The notes below the pieces were generated by a model. The model saw nothing but the letters and a program-made list of their open reading frames with translations. It was not told the origin of the DNA and searched no databases. From positions 434,001-498,000 of the forward strand of contig NZ_QBKI01000003.1 of NCBI RefSeq assembly GCF_003054055.1: a DNA stretch of 64,000 nt, in the 5' to 3' direction. Position 1 is the first letter of the stretch. Each line of letters opens with the position of its first letter. The position numbers and the translations under genes were made by a program. Shown piece after piece: positions 34,615 through 42,868 of the stretch. This stretch comes from Pontibacter mucosus (GTDB lineage Bacteria; Bacteroidota; Bacteroidia; Cytophagales; Hymenobacteraceae).

Positions 34615-35565
34615 CTACAAAGCTTCCAGCATGCGCTTGAGCACAGCTTGGGCGGCGTAGGTGCGGTTATTGGCCTGCTCCAGCACCAGCGAGTTCGGTC
34701 CGTCCAAAATTTCGTCGCTCAACTCTACATTGCGGCGCACCGGCAGGCAGTGCATCACCTTGGCGTTGTTGGTGGCCTGCAGCTTCTCGTTAGTCAGCAT
34801 CCAGCCCTCCCCGTCTGTCAGCACTTTTCCGTACGCGGTGTAGCTCGACCAGTTCTTCACGTACACGAAGTCTGCGCCCTGCAGCGCCTCCTGCTGGTTT
34901 GTGGTTACGGTGGCGTTTTGGGTAAACTCCTCAGCCAGTTCATAGCCTTCCGGGTACGTGATGACCAGCTCTACGTCTGCCTGCCCCATCCACTCGGCAA
35001 AGGAGTTAGCCACGCACTGCGGGATTGGCTTGATGTGAGGTGCCCAGCTCAACACTACTTTCGGGCGCTTCCCGGAAGCGGCATTTTCTTTAATCGTCAG
35101 CAAGTCCGCCAGGCTCTGCAGCGGGTGACGCGTAGCCGACTCCAGGCTCACGATTGGCTTTTTAGTGTACTGGATAAACTGATTCAGCAGTTCCTCATTG
35201 TAATCCTCGTCGCGATTTTGCAGTTTCGGAAACGAGCGAATGCCGATGATGTCGCAGTACTGGCCCATCACAGCGGCGGCCTCTTTAATGTGCTCTACCG
35301 TGGTGCCGTTCATGATGGCCCCCTCCTGCGTCTCCAGTGCCCAGCCTTCTTTGTCCAGGTTCATCACAATCACGTTCATGCCCAGGTTCTGGCCGGCTTT
35401 CTGTGTGCTCAGGCGCGTGCGCAGGCTCGGATTCAGGAAAATCAGCCCCAGCGTCTTGTTCTCGCCGAGGGTTTTATACTTATAGGGATTCGCTTTCAGG
35501 TGCTGCGCCTCCTCCACCAGTTGGTTCAGGTCAGACACGTCATGCACAGAAGTATATTTTTTCAT
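34615..35565 (-). CDS. argF': N-acylornithine carbamoyltransferase (succinyl-type predicted)
   Basis: 316 residues from ATG 35565. Carbamoyl-phosphate site SLRT (47-50), the HPLQSLAD motif and HCLPVRRN (C-terminal) define the carbamoyltransferase fold; ETQEGAIMNGTTVEHIKEA and SWAPHIKPIPQC are of the N-acylornithine type rather than OTCase. It carbamoylates N-acylornithine to N-acylcitrulline. Residue 90 is Val: this position is Pro90 in the Bacteroides fragilis succinyl enzyme and Glu92 in the Xanthomonas acetyl enzyme. The start overlaps the argD stop by 1 nt (TAATG). The frame is open upstream but only inside argD. Confidence 0.93.
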   Translation of the reverse strand: MKKYTSVHDVSDLNQLVEEAQHLKANPYKYKTLGENKTLGLIFLNPSLRTRLSTQKAGQNLGMNVIVMNLDKEGWALETQEGAIMNGTTVEHIKEAAAVMGQYCDIIGIRSFPKLQNRDEDYNEELLNQFIQYTKKPIVSLESATRHPLQSLADLLTIKENAASGKRPKVVLSWAPHIKPIPQCVANSFAEWMGQADVELVITYPEGYELAEEFTQNATVTTNQQEALQGADFVYVKNWSSYTAYGKVLTDGEGWMLTNEKLQATNNAKVMHCLPVRRNVELSDEILDGPNSLVLEQANNRTYAAQAVLKRMLEAL

Positions 35566-36719
35566 TAGATCGATTGCGGTTCGGTTTGGTACAGGATGGC
35601 CTCGAAAGCCTGCATGAATTTCTCTACTTCGCGGGCGCCAATGCACAACGGTGGCAAGAGGCGCAGCGTGTTTTTGTCGGATGAGGAGCCTGTAAAAATC
35701 TGGTACTCCTCCAGCAGTTGCTTGCGGATAGGGGCGCAAGGTTTATCCAGCTCCACCCCTATCATCAGTCCCTGGCCACGTACGTCCTTTATACCTGGCA
35801 GCTGGCGCAGCGCGTTCATCAGGCGTTGCCCTATCTGCTGGGCGTTCTCCATCAGGTTTTCCTCTTTTATCACCTCTACCACAGCCAGTGCTGCAGCGCA
35901 AGCCAGGTAGTTTCCGCCAAAGGTGGTGCCCAGCATGCCATGACGGGCCTCTATATCCGGATGAATCAACACACCGGCTACCGGGAAACCATTTCCCATG
36001 CCCTTGGCCATTGTAATCAGGTGGGGTTTTATATCCGCGTGCTGATGGGCAAAGAACTTACCCGAGCGGCCGTAGCCGGACTGCACCTCATCCAGTATAA
36101 GCAGGGCACCCACTTTTTCGCAGCCAGCGGCCAGCGTTTTCAGGAATGCAGGCTCCGGCAGTTGCACGCCACCCACGCCTTGAATGCCTTCCACTATCAC
36201 AGCAGCTAGCTCTGAACCGTGCTCCTGCAGCGCATGGGCAAAGGCAGCCACATCGTTTAAAGGCAGAAAAATGATGTTATCCGTTTGGTTGATAGGCGCC
36301 TGAATCTTGGTGTCGTCGGTGGCGGCCACGGCGGCAGAAGTACGTCCGTGGAAAGCCCCTTTAAAGGCGATGACTTTTTTGCGGCCCGTCTGGAAAGAGG
36401 CCAGCTTCAGGGCATTCTCGTTCGCCTCAGCCCCGGAGTTGCACAGGAAAAGGCTGTAGTTTTCGTAGCCGCTCAGTTCACCCAGCTTATCAGCAAGCTC
36501 CTGCTGCATGGGCATCTGAACCGAGTTAGAGTAAAAACCGATATCGTATAGCTGGCGCGCGATGCGCTTCACGTAGTGGGGATGGCTGTGACCGATGGAG
36601 ATAACGGCATGACCGCCGTACAGGTCGAGGTAGCGCTTGCCCTTGTCGTCCCAAACGTAGGCACCCTGGGCACGAACGGGCGAAATATCAAAGAGCGGAT
36701 AAACATCGAAAAGATTCAT
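35565..36719 (-). CDS. argD: Acylornithine aminotransferase
   Basis: 384 residues, class III PLP aminotransferase. Features: GGHAVISIGHSHPHYV, LCNSGAEANENALKLA, AFKGAFHGRTSAAVAAT, LLILDEVQSGYGRSGKFF and the PLP lysine in TMAKGMGNGFP. It converts N-acylglutamate semialdehyde to N-acylornithine, using glutamate as the donor. argF' starts on the last base of its stop codon, so the two proteins are translationally coupled. It is separated from argC by 146 nt of AT-rich spacer. Confidence 0.95.
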   Translation of the reverse strand: MNLFDVYPLFDISPVRAQGAYVWDDKGKRYLDLYGGHAVISIGHSHPHYVKRIARQLYDIGFYSNSVQMPMQQELADKLGELSGYENYSLFLCNSGAEANENALKLASFQTGRKKVIAFKGAFHGRTSAAVAATDDTKIQAPINQTDNIIFLPLNDVAAFAHALQEHGSELAAVIVEGIQGVGGVQLPEPAFLKTLAAGCEKVGALLILDEVQSGYGRSGKFFAHQHADIKPHLITMAKGMGNGFPVAGVLIHPDIEARHGMLGTTFGGNYLACAAALAVVEVIKEENLMENAQQIGQRLMNALRQLPGIKDVRGQGLMIGVELDKPCAPIRKQLLEEYQIFTGSSSDKNTLRLLPPLCIGAREVEKFMQAFEAILYQTEPQSI

Positions 36720-36865
36720 GCTGTAAGGTATGGTTTAGAGGTAGGAGGTTAAACAATAAAGGAAATACTCGACGTACATAGCTAAATTGCTGATTGTTGT
36801 AATGTTAAATTGTTGTTCCGTATTACTATGGTGCGAACAGCAAGTAACGGTAACGATTAACGATA
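36720..36865. other. Spacer between argC and argD with AACGATTAACG words
   Basis: 146 nt, AT-rich, no gene. The part next to argC (36836-36868) has the word GTAACGGTAACGATTAACG, also found in reverse after dprA (17816-17860). Confidence 0.45.
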
Positions 36866-37870
36866 TTAAAAAGCCGAAGCTTTCAGCCTCAGCCCGGCCT
36901 GCTCATCCAGCCCGAATAGCAGGTTCATGTTCTGCACGGCCTGGCCCGATGCGCCTTTCAAGAGGTTATCAATCAGGCTGGTGATGACCAGATACTCACC
37001 CTGCTTTTGCAGGTGCAGCAGGCATTTGTTTGTATTCACTACCTGCTTCAGGTCCGGCGTGCTTCTGCTGATGCTCACAAACGGGTGACCGTCATAATAG
37101 TTGGCAAATAATGCCTCCGCCTCTGCCTGGCTCAAGTGGCAACGGGTGTAGCTGGTGCACAGGATGCCCCGGGTAAAGGGCCCGCGGTAGGGCACAAAGT
37201 TTATACTTGGCAACTCACCTGGCTGCATGCCCTGCAGGGTGCGGCGGATCTCGTGCAGGTGCTGGTGGTTGAGCACTTTGTAGTTGGAGATGTTGCCGCT
37301 GCGCCAGCTGTAGTGCGAGGTAGCGCTCAGGCTCTGTCCGGCACCGGTGCTGCCCGTAATGCCGCTCACCTGTACCTCTTCGGTCAGCAGGTTCTGCTCG
37401 GCAAGTGGTAGCAGCGCCAACTGAATAGCGGTGGCAAAGCAGCCCGGGTTGGCGATGTTCTGCGCCTCCCGGATAGCGTTGCGCTGCAACTCCGGCAAAC
37501 CGTATACAAAGTCTCTCCCACAACCACTTACAATGTTTTCCTTCAAGTTTTCATTCCATCGGAAATCTTGGCTTAGGTCGATGATTTTTATACTTGCGGG
37601 CAGCTGCGCCGCCTCTAAAAACTGCTTCGCCGCGCCATGGCCTACGCACAAAAACAGCACGTCCACGTCCTGCTGCATCTCGTCGGTAAAGTATAAATCC
37701 GTGTCGCCAAGCAGGTCGCTGTGGGTGTCGTGCACCGGTTTGCCAGCCTGGCTGTTGCTGTGCACAAAGGCTATCTCTACGTTTGGGTGGTTAAGGAGCA
37801 GGCGCAGCAGCTCGCCGCCGGTATAACCTGCGCCGCCCACAATACCTGCTTTTATACTTAGTCCGCCCAT
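36866..37870 (-). CDS. argC: N-acyl-gamma-glutamyl-phosphate reductase
   Basis: 334 residues. The NADPH motif GIVGGAGYTGGELLRLL is at the N-terminus; the catalytic cysteine is in IANPGCFATAIQLAL; GITGSTGAGQ and VPYRGPFTRGIL (with the family His/Arg set) follow. It reduces N-acylglutamyl phosphate to the semialdehyde. Its ATG lies 13 nt inside the end of argG (the start reads ATGGGCGGACTAAG, and the TAA is the argG stop), so the two are coupled. Confidence 0.96.
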   Translation of the reverse strand: MGGLSIKAGIVGGAGYTGGELLRLLLNHPNVEIAFVHSNSQAGKPVHDTHSDLLGDTDLYFTDEMQQDVDVLFLCVGHGAAKQFLEAAQLPASIKIIDLSQDFRWNENLKENIVSGCGRDFVYGLPELQRNAIREAQNIANPGCFATAIQLALLPLAEQNLLTEEVQVSGITGSTGAGQSLSATSHYSWRSGNISNYKVLNHQHLHEIRRTLQGMQPGELPSINFVPYRGPFTRGILCTSYTRCHLSQAEAEALFANYYDGHPFVSISRSTPDLKQVVNTNKCLLHLQKQGEYLVITSLIDNLLKGASGQAVQNMNLLFGLDEQAGLRLKASAF

Positions 37871-39060
37871 TCCGCTGTGTTGTTTACCGTGTGGTACATC
37901 TTGGTCTGGTTGCCGAAAATCTTGGCAAAGCCCTTCACGTCGTCAGACGTCCAGGCGCGGTTCATTTCGCCGTAGCTGCCGAACTTGTCGCTCATCAAAT
38001 CGTGTGCGCTCTCGATGCCCTGTACCTGGAAGTGGTACGGCGCCAGTTGCACGAACACTTTACCCGTTACGTTCTGCTGCGTGCTCTCCAGGAAAGCCTC
38101 AATGTCGCGCATCGTTGGGTCGAGCAATTGGCCCTCATGCAGCCAGTTGCCGTACCAAGCCGAAAGCTGGTCTTTCCAGTATAGTTGCCACTTGGTGAGC
38201 ACGTGTTTCTCCAGCAGGTGGTGCGCTTTGATGATGACCATCGGAGCAGCTGCCTCGAAGCCCACACGGCCCTTGATACCGATGATGGTGTCGCCTACGT
38301 GAATGTCGCGGCCAATGGCAAAGGGGGCGGCCAATTCCTGCAAGTGCTGGATGGCCTGTACCGGATGCTCGAAAATCTGCTCGTTTACGCCTTTCAGTTC
38401 GCCTTTTTCAAAGTATAAAGTCACGCGCTCGGGCTCGGTTTTGCTCAGCTGCGTAGGGTACGCCTCCTCCGGCAGTGGCAGGTGCGACGTTAGGGTTTCC
38501 TTGCCACCCACCGATGTTCCCCAGATGCCTTTGTTGATAGAGTACTGCGCCTTTTGGAAGTCCATCTCCACGCCGTGCTCTTTCAGATAAGTGATTTCCT
38601 CCTCGCGGGAGAGGCGCTTGTCGCGGATGGGGGTGATGATTTCCACCTCCGGGATCAGGGCCTGAAACACCATGTCGAAACGCACCTGGTCGTTGCCCGC
38701 GCCGGTGCTGCCGTGTGCCACGTAATCGGCTCCTACGGCTTTGGCATGGTTGGCAATAGCAATGGCCTGTGTTACGCGCTCGGCGCTCACGCTCAGCGGG
38801 TATGTGTTGTTCTTCAGGATATTGCCGAACACCAGGTAGCGGATGCAGCTGTTGTAGAAGTGCTCCGTTTCATTCAGGTGGGTGTGTTGTTTTACGCCCA
38901 TTGCGTAGGCCCTGCGCTCTATCTCTTTCAGTTCTTCTTCCGAAAAACCACCTGTGTCTACAATGGCTGAGTATACTTCCAGGCCGAGCTCCTGTGCCAG
39001 GTAGATGGCGCAGTAAGAGGTGTCGAGGCCGCCGCTAAAGGCTAAAACTACTTTCTTCAT
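37858..39060 (-). CDS. argG: Argininosuccinate synthase
   Basis: 400 residues. The ATP pyrophosphatase loop AFSGGLDTSYCA is at the N-terminus, with GSTGAGNDQVRFD, KAQYSINKGIWG and SVGGKETL further on. It joins citrulline and aspartate using ATP. It follows the GNAT gene after 30 nt and overlaps argC by 13 nt. Having argG second in the cluster fits the common Bacteroidota order of acyltransferase, argG, argC, argD, argF'. Confidence 0.96.
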   Translation of the reverse strand: MKKVVLAFSGGLDTSYCAIYLAQELGLEVYSAIVDTGGFSEEELKEIERRAYAMGVKQHTHLNETEHFYNSCIRYLVFGNILKNNTYPLSVSAERVTQAIAIANHAKAVGADYVAHGSTGAGNDQVRFDMVFQALIPEVEIITPIRDKRLSREEEITYLKEHGVEMDFQKAQYSINKGIWGTSVGGKETLTSHLPLPEEAYPTQLSKTEPERVTLYFEKGELKGVNEQIFEHPVQAIQHLQELAAPFAIGRDIHVGDTIIGIKGRVGFEAAAPMVIIKAHHLLEKHVLTKWQLYWKDQLSAWYGNWLHEGQLLDPTMRDIEAFLESTQQNVTGKVFVQLAPYHFQVQGIESAHDLMSDKFGSYGEMNRAWTSDDVKGFAKIFGNQTKMYHTVNNTAEWAD

Positions 39061-39090
39061 GTTCTTTTTTATACTTGCTGATGATGCGAA

Positions 39091-39777
39091 TTATACTTTT
39101 ACACTACTCATTTCGGGTGTATTGCACCCAGGCTGCTGGCCCGGCTTCTGGCGGTGGCGCAGCCAGCGCTCGTTCACGCTGCTCTGCTTCGGGGCGGGCT
39201 GCTTCTCCACCACCGGAAGGGCAATATAGTCCTTTTCCTTGGTAGGGTCGTAGAGCATGGCCGTGCAGAGGCAGTTTGTGCGGTTCTTGCTTTGCAGGAT
39301 TTCGAAGTTGACGCAGCTGCGGCAGCCTTTCCAGAACTCCTCGTCATCGGTTAATTCTGAGTAAGTTACCGGCGTGTAGCCCAGGCTGGAGTTGATGCGC
39401 ATCACCGCCAACGCCGTGGTGAGTCCAAAAATTTTGGCATCGGGGTATTTGGTTCGCGACAGCTCGAAAATCTTCTGCTTAATCCGGCGCGCCAGCCCGC
39501 TCTTGCGCAGCTCCGGCGACACGATAAGTCCTGAGTTGGCCACATACTTGCCATGGCCCCAGGTCTCGATGTAGCAGAAACCGGCCCAGGTACCATCAGG
39601 GTGCAGCGCGATGACGGCCTTGCCTTCCAGCATTTTCTGGGCAATGTAGTCTGGGGAGCGCTTGGCAATACCGGTTCCGCGTGCCTTAGCCGAAGACTCC
39701 ATCTCGTTGCAGATCTGCAACGCATAGATAATATGTTGCCCTTGGGCAACCGTCACGATGAATTCAGGTTGGTCCAT
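39091..39777 (-). CDS. GNAT acyltransferase heading the arginine cluster, candidate N-acylglutamate synthase
   Basis: 228 residues. The GNAT core covers about 5-150: an acyl-CoA pocket in IVSPELRKSGLARRIKQKI and a last strand in MRINSSLGYTPV. A C-terminal extension (about 150-228) carries a cysteine group, CRSC at about 153-156 and CLC about 15 residues later, that could bind metal, then a basic Pro-rich tail. Classic ArgA/ArgJ are not visible in the cluster, and this gene sits first, so it probably acylates glutamate to start the pathway. Similar GNATs have been proposed for that step in other Bacteroidota. Acetyl or succinyl donor is unknown. Confidence 0.75.
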   Translation of the reverse strand: MDQPEFIVTVAQGQHIIYALQICNEMESSAKARGTGIAKRSPDYIAQKMLEGKAVIALHPDGTWAGFCYIETWGHGKYVANSGLIVSPELRKSGLARRIKQKIFELSRTKYPDAKIFGLTTALAVMRINSSLGYTPVTYSELTDDEEFWKGCRSCVNFEILQSKNRTNCLCTAMLYDPTKEKDYIALPVVEKQPAPKQSSVNERWLRHRQKPGQQPGCNTPEMSSVKV

Positions 39778-39922
39778 TGTCAGAAAAGTATAGCAGTGCT
39801 AAGGCACGGCTAAAAACAGCTTTAAAAATTTACCGGAAAAAGTATGAATGCAGCGAAACAGCAGCACAGGCCAGGGCCGGACAGCTATCAATCGGATTGC
39901 AATAAATAAATGGGTGGAAGAT

Positions 39923-40039
39923 GACTACCGCATAGGAAGTCAGAAAAGCTGCAGGCTACCGCCTGTAACGGACCGCTGGAATAGTAGTCCTTAAAACTAC
40001 CCTCGGTGAAAGGGTAGAAAAAGCCGCACACTCCGTGGC
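39923..40039 (-). other. Hairpin-rich leader region upstream of the arginine cluster
   Basis: Pairings visible on either strand: GACTAC (39923-39928) with GTAGTC (39984-39989), enclosing GCAGGC/GCCTGT (39951-39966); CTACCCT/AGGGTAG (39997-40017); GCCGC/GTGGC (40023-40039), which on the minus strand is followed by TTTTT. The concentration of stems in about 120 nt suggests a structured leader RNA. It matches no riboswitch class I know. Confidence 0.4.
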
Positions 40040-40087
40040 TGGTGTATGTTTTACCATGCAAGATGATAAAAGCGCCTTTTTTTTCAT
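39956..40087 (-). CDS. Candidate arginine leader peptide of the arg cluster
   Basis: An ORF of 43 codons starting ATG AAA AAA AAG and ending ...VRYRR stop. Five of the last 15 residues are arginine (29, 33, 40, 42, 43), and the stop codon lies in the loop of a hairpin (ACAGGC-GGTA-GCCTGC). It is on the same strand as, and 178 nt before, the first gene of the arginine cluster. This is what a translational attenuator leader would look like. No ribosome-binding site can be used as evidence in this phylum, and the codon count could be chance. Confidence 0.3.
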   Translation of the reverse strand: MKKKALLSSCMVKHTPATECAAFSTLSPRVVLRTTIPAVRYRR

Positions 40088-40351
40088 TTTAGTTGTCTAA
40101 AGAAAAAATGGGTTTTGGTGTTATACCCTTGTTTGCAACACAAAGGTTGCGGAATAGAAATGTATTTTGCAACATATTAATTCATTCTGTTTAATAAATT
40201 ATGTGATTTAGCGGTAAAGTTATAATGTGAATTTCCTCAAGTTTAAATCCCGGCAGTAGTTATACCTAACCAAGTCAAAAGTAACCCGAATTTAGTAACT
40301 TGCGTACGTTTGGGCCTCTCTGTTGGTGGGGCGCATTTATACTTTCATGGC

Positions 40352-40648
40352 ATGAAAAACCTCTCGATCAGAGTTATCATCGGCATCCTTTTTTCTGTGG
40401 TCGGTCTAGTGTCCCTTTTCTTTTCAAGCGACGCCCTGATGGCGGCTATCTGGCTCAGCTTTGGCAACGGGCTTATACTTTCTGACCTGCGCCTGACGGG
40501 CGTGGATGAGCAGGGCAATCAATTTGTAAAGCCCATTCCGCGTGTGCGGACCTACGTGGCCATCATGCTCATTGTTTTTGCGGTACTGTTGCTCTTGTTG
40601 CAGATCTTCATGGACATGCAACAGGTGGGAGGCGGCGCGGCGCAGTAA
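40352..40648 (+). CDS. Small two-helix membrane protein of unknown function
   Basis: 98 residues from ATG 40352. Two or three hydrophobic segments (about 5-23, 28-43 and 68-88) flank a short polar loop (RLTGVDEQGNQFVKPIPRVR). No family is recognised. The frame can be extended to 40310, but the MKNLSIRV start gives a better membrane topology. It ends 2 bp from a convergent protease gene. The region from 39778 to 40351 is otherwise non-coding apart from the leader candidates. Confidence 0.6.
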   Translation: MKNLSIRVIIGILFSVVGLVSLFFSSDALMAAIWLSFGNGLILSDLRLTGVDEQGNQFVKPIPRVRTYVAIMLIVFAVLLLLLQIFMDMQQVGGGAAQ

Positions 40649-40650
40649 GC

Positions 40651-41907
40651 CTAAATTTTACTCTGCAGCACCACATTTACGTCGATTATCTCTTTGGCGC
40701 GTTTCAGGCGGAGCCGCAATTTACTTCCTGGCCTGCTGTCGAGCATGTTCAGAAGTTCCTGCAGCTGCAACTCGGTGCAGCTTCTTCCATTGATGTAGAG
40801 CAACTGGTCTCCGGGTTGCATGCCCACCAGCTTGGCCGGTGAGTCGTCTACCACGTTGGAGATGGTATAGAAATTGATGCCGGGCAGCGGCGTGCTCACC
40901 TCAAAGCCTGCCATGTTGTAGTTAAAGGGCTCTTTAAATTTTCGGTTTGGTATCAGGGTAATCTTCTCGTGCGGGTAATCGAAGATGACCGTGAAGCGTT
41001 TGAGGATTTCAGAACCGAGGTTCCCGTTTCGGCCGGCGATGTTCAAGGCGTGCTTTACGGCTTCCTCGTCAGGGTAATTAGCGGTCAGGTTCTCGATTTT
41101 ATACTTCCCCAGCCTGAAGCCCGGCAATCTTCCTATTTTACCATTTATGTCGCCGCCCAGGCCCCTGCCCAGGTAAGCTTCCATAACCTTCGGTGGCAGC
41201 GACAGGCGTTCGTTCGTAGGCAGGTACAGCGAGAGGCTGTGGCTGGCGCCGGTGTCCACTATCAGCTTTACATCAAGCGAGTCGCCGTTGTGCTGCCGGA
41301 CAGAGCCGTACAGGTATGGTTTTGAGTCTTCGATGTGCAGGGCGTACTCTTCTGCCTTACGCTTCTTTCTAACTTTATAATCTGGTTTATATAGTGTTAT
41401 GGTTTGCGTGCTATAGTTTATTTTCACTATAAAATTTTTGAAGATGTCGTAGCCGATGATGCCGTGCACCGGCATGCCCATTCGCATCGACAGGTCGAAA
41501 ACCTCCTCCAGCAGCACGTAAACAGTCAGGTTCTCGCCTGCCACGCCCGGCATGGAGATGCTGTTTCCCACGCTGTGCAAGGCCTCGATGGTATACCCCT
41601 CTCCCAGCCCCCGTATCTTTATCCGGTTAGTCTGTTGCAGGTCCAGGGAATCGTCAAAGTGCAAATGCGTGATCAGCACGTTCTGCACCCCCGAGTCAAG
41701 TATAAAGTTCAGGCTTTGCGAGTTGTTCACCCTCACCGGCAGGACAATCAGGTTATGGACCAATTTAAAAGGAAGAGTTATTTGATTGCGGCCGGTGGTC
41801 AGGTAGGCAGTGTCGGGTTGTAGTGGGAGCTGCGCCCATACCTGTACATTGCTTAAGAGCAAAAGCAGGAAAGCACAGATGAAGGCTCTATAACCGGCTA
41901 CTCTCAT
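40651..41907 (-). CDS. Retropepsin-like aspartic protease with C-terminal PDZ domain
   Basis: 418 residues. A signal peptide (1-25) precedes two aspartyl-protease-like halves: FILDSGVQNVL (about 69-79) and LIVDTGASHSL (about 216-226), each with the D-[ST]-G catalytic triplet, and IIGYDIF / NLGSEILKRFTVIFDY ends. A PDZ domain closes the protein (about 330-418, VVDDSPAKLVGMQPGDQLLYINGRS). It probably works in the periplasm, with the PDZ domain recognising substrate ends. Both active-site Asp residues are in one chain, so it need not dimerise. The target is unknown. Confidence 0.88.
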   Translation of the reverse strand: MRVAGYRAFICAFLLLLLSNVQVWAQLPLQPDTAYLTTGRNQITLPFKLVHNLIVLPVRVNNSQSLNFILDSGVQNVLITHLHFDDSLDLQQTNRIKIRGLGEGYTIEALHSVGNSISMPGVAGENLTVYVLLEEVFDLSMRMGMPVHGIIGYDIFKNFIVKINYSTQTITLYKPDYKVRKKRKAEEYALHIEDSKPYLYGSVRQHNGDSLDVKLIVDTGASHSLSLYLPTNERLSLPPKVMEAYLGRGLGGDINGKIGRLPGFRLGKYKIENLTANYPDEEAVKHALNIAGRNGNLGSEILKRFTVIFDYPHEKITLIPNRKFKEPFNYNMAGFEVSTPLPGINFYTISNVVDDSPAKLVGMQPGDQLLYINGRSCTELQLQELLNMLDSRPGSKLRLRLKRAKEIIDVNVVLQSKI

Positions 41908-42414
41908 GACTTGGAAGGTGACAGGTAAAACAGGAAATTAACGCATCTTATAGTTATACGTCCGCGAGGCCTTACCGGATAGCGTTACCCTTTGAAATAT
42001 AGCGTGTTGCAACATAATTTACTGCAATCAGGTGTAGCATCCGGCGCGTAGGCCTCTTTGCACCAGCGAGGCGCGGAAAAGCTTTTTTTTCGCCAGGCTG
42101 CAGAATTGAATTCATCTAATATAGTATACCGGACGGGCTTTCCAGCACAAGACACGCCTCGCGGCCAGGCGGCAAAACATTTGCACAAAAACTATAGGCC
42201 GAAAGTATACGCTAAAGCCCATGGAGGCGTATTCATGCCTTTTGAGGCAAATTTTGCCTCCGGAATGCGTACCTTGAAGTATGGTTTACGTGTGGCATTT
42301 TCCTTGAAATTATACTTTACTAATAAATCCAAAGGAAACGCTGCCTGATAACAGCATCGATTGGGTGCCCTTTAAAATTTATCCGACGTTTATACTTAAA
42401 ACTAAAAAATCAAC
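41908..42414. other. 507-bp region without a convincing gene, possible small RNA
   Basis: Frames here (42058-42348 and an antisense one) show no family features. A hairpin (CGCG-TAGG-CCTC / GAGG-CGCG, about 42041-42076) is followed by GAAAAGC and eight T (to about 42092), which looks like a terminator with no gene in front. Three AAGTATA/TATACTT copies occur (about 42203, 42310 and 42391). Confidence 0.35.
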
Positions 42415-42867
42415 ATGTCTGAAAACACCGGTATCAGTTACCACTGCTTCACTCCCGGGAATGACGCCGGGCTAAACCGCGAAAAGGTGGTGGATTTCCT
42501 CTTCAAGCACCTGGATGAGTACGGCGACAAGCGGGAGGATATTGCCAAATGCATGGCGTATGCGCTGTCGGAGGAAGCCGGGAAAGGCGGCGCCGTGTTT
42601 GTGGCCCTGGAAAATACCGAGGTGGTGGGCTCCCTTATCTTGAACAACACCGGCATGAGCGGCTATATACCCGAGAACATCCTGGTTTACGTAGCGGTGC
42701 ACGGCAGCACGCGTGGCAAGGGCGTGGGCAAAAAACTGGTGCAGCTGGCCATTGAGAAGACGCCGGGTAGCATTGCCCTGCACGTGGAGCCGCAGAACCC
42801 GGCGCGCCACCTGTACGAAAAGCTGGGCTTCACAAATAAATACCTGGAATATAGATTAACGAAATAG
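42415..42867 (+). CDS. GNAT family N-acetyltransferase, paired with a racemase gene
   Basis: 150 residues. The acetyl-CoA motif HGSTRGKGVGKKLVQLAIE and the end HVEPQNPARHLYEKLGFTNKYLEYRL are diagnostic of GNATs. It ends 1 nt before the racemase-like gene, so the two are almost certainly translated together and act on the same compound. Acetylation of a D-amino acid made by the racemase is inferred from this pairing alone. Confidence 0.87.
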   Translation: MSENTGISYHCFTPGNDAGLNREKVVDFLFKHLDEYGDKREDIAKCMAYALSEEAGKGGAVFVALENTEVVGSLILNNTGMSGYIPENILVYVAVHGSTRGKGVGKKLVQLAIEKTPGSIALHVEPQNPARHLYEKLGFTNKYLEYRLTK

Positions 42868-42868
42868 T

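Noticed and set aside
39901..40080. A cobalamin, T-box or RNase P RNA in the gene-free region upstream of the arginine cluster
   Set aside because: The region has stems and a GGGTGGAA...CCGC stretch, but none of the required conserved blocks of those RNAs is present in order.
42058..42348. 96-codon plus-strand frame in the gene-free stretch before the GNAT gene
   Set aside because: Low-complexity translation, no family pattern, and it runs through a terminator-like T-tract.
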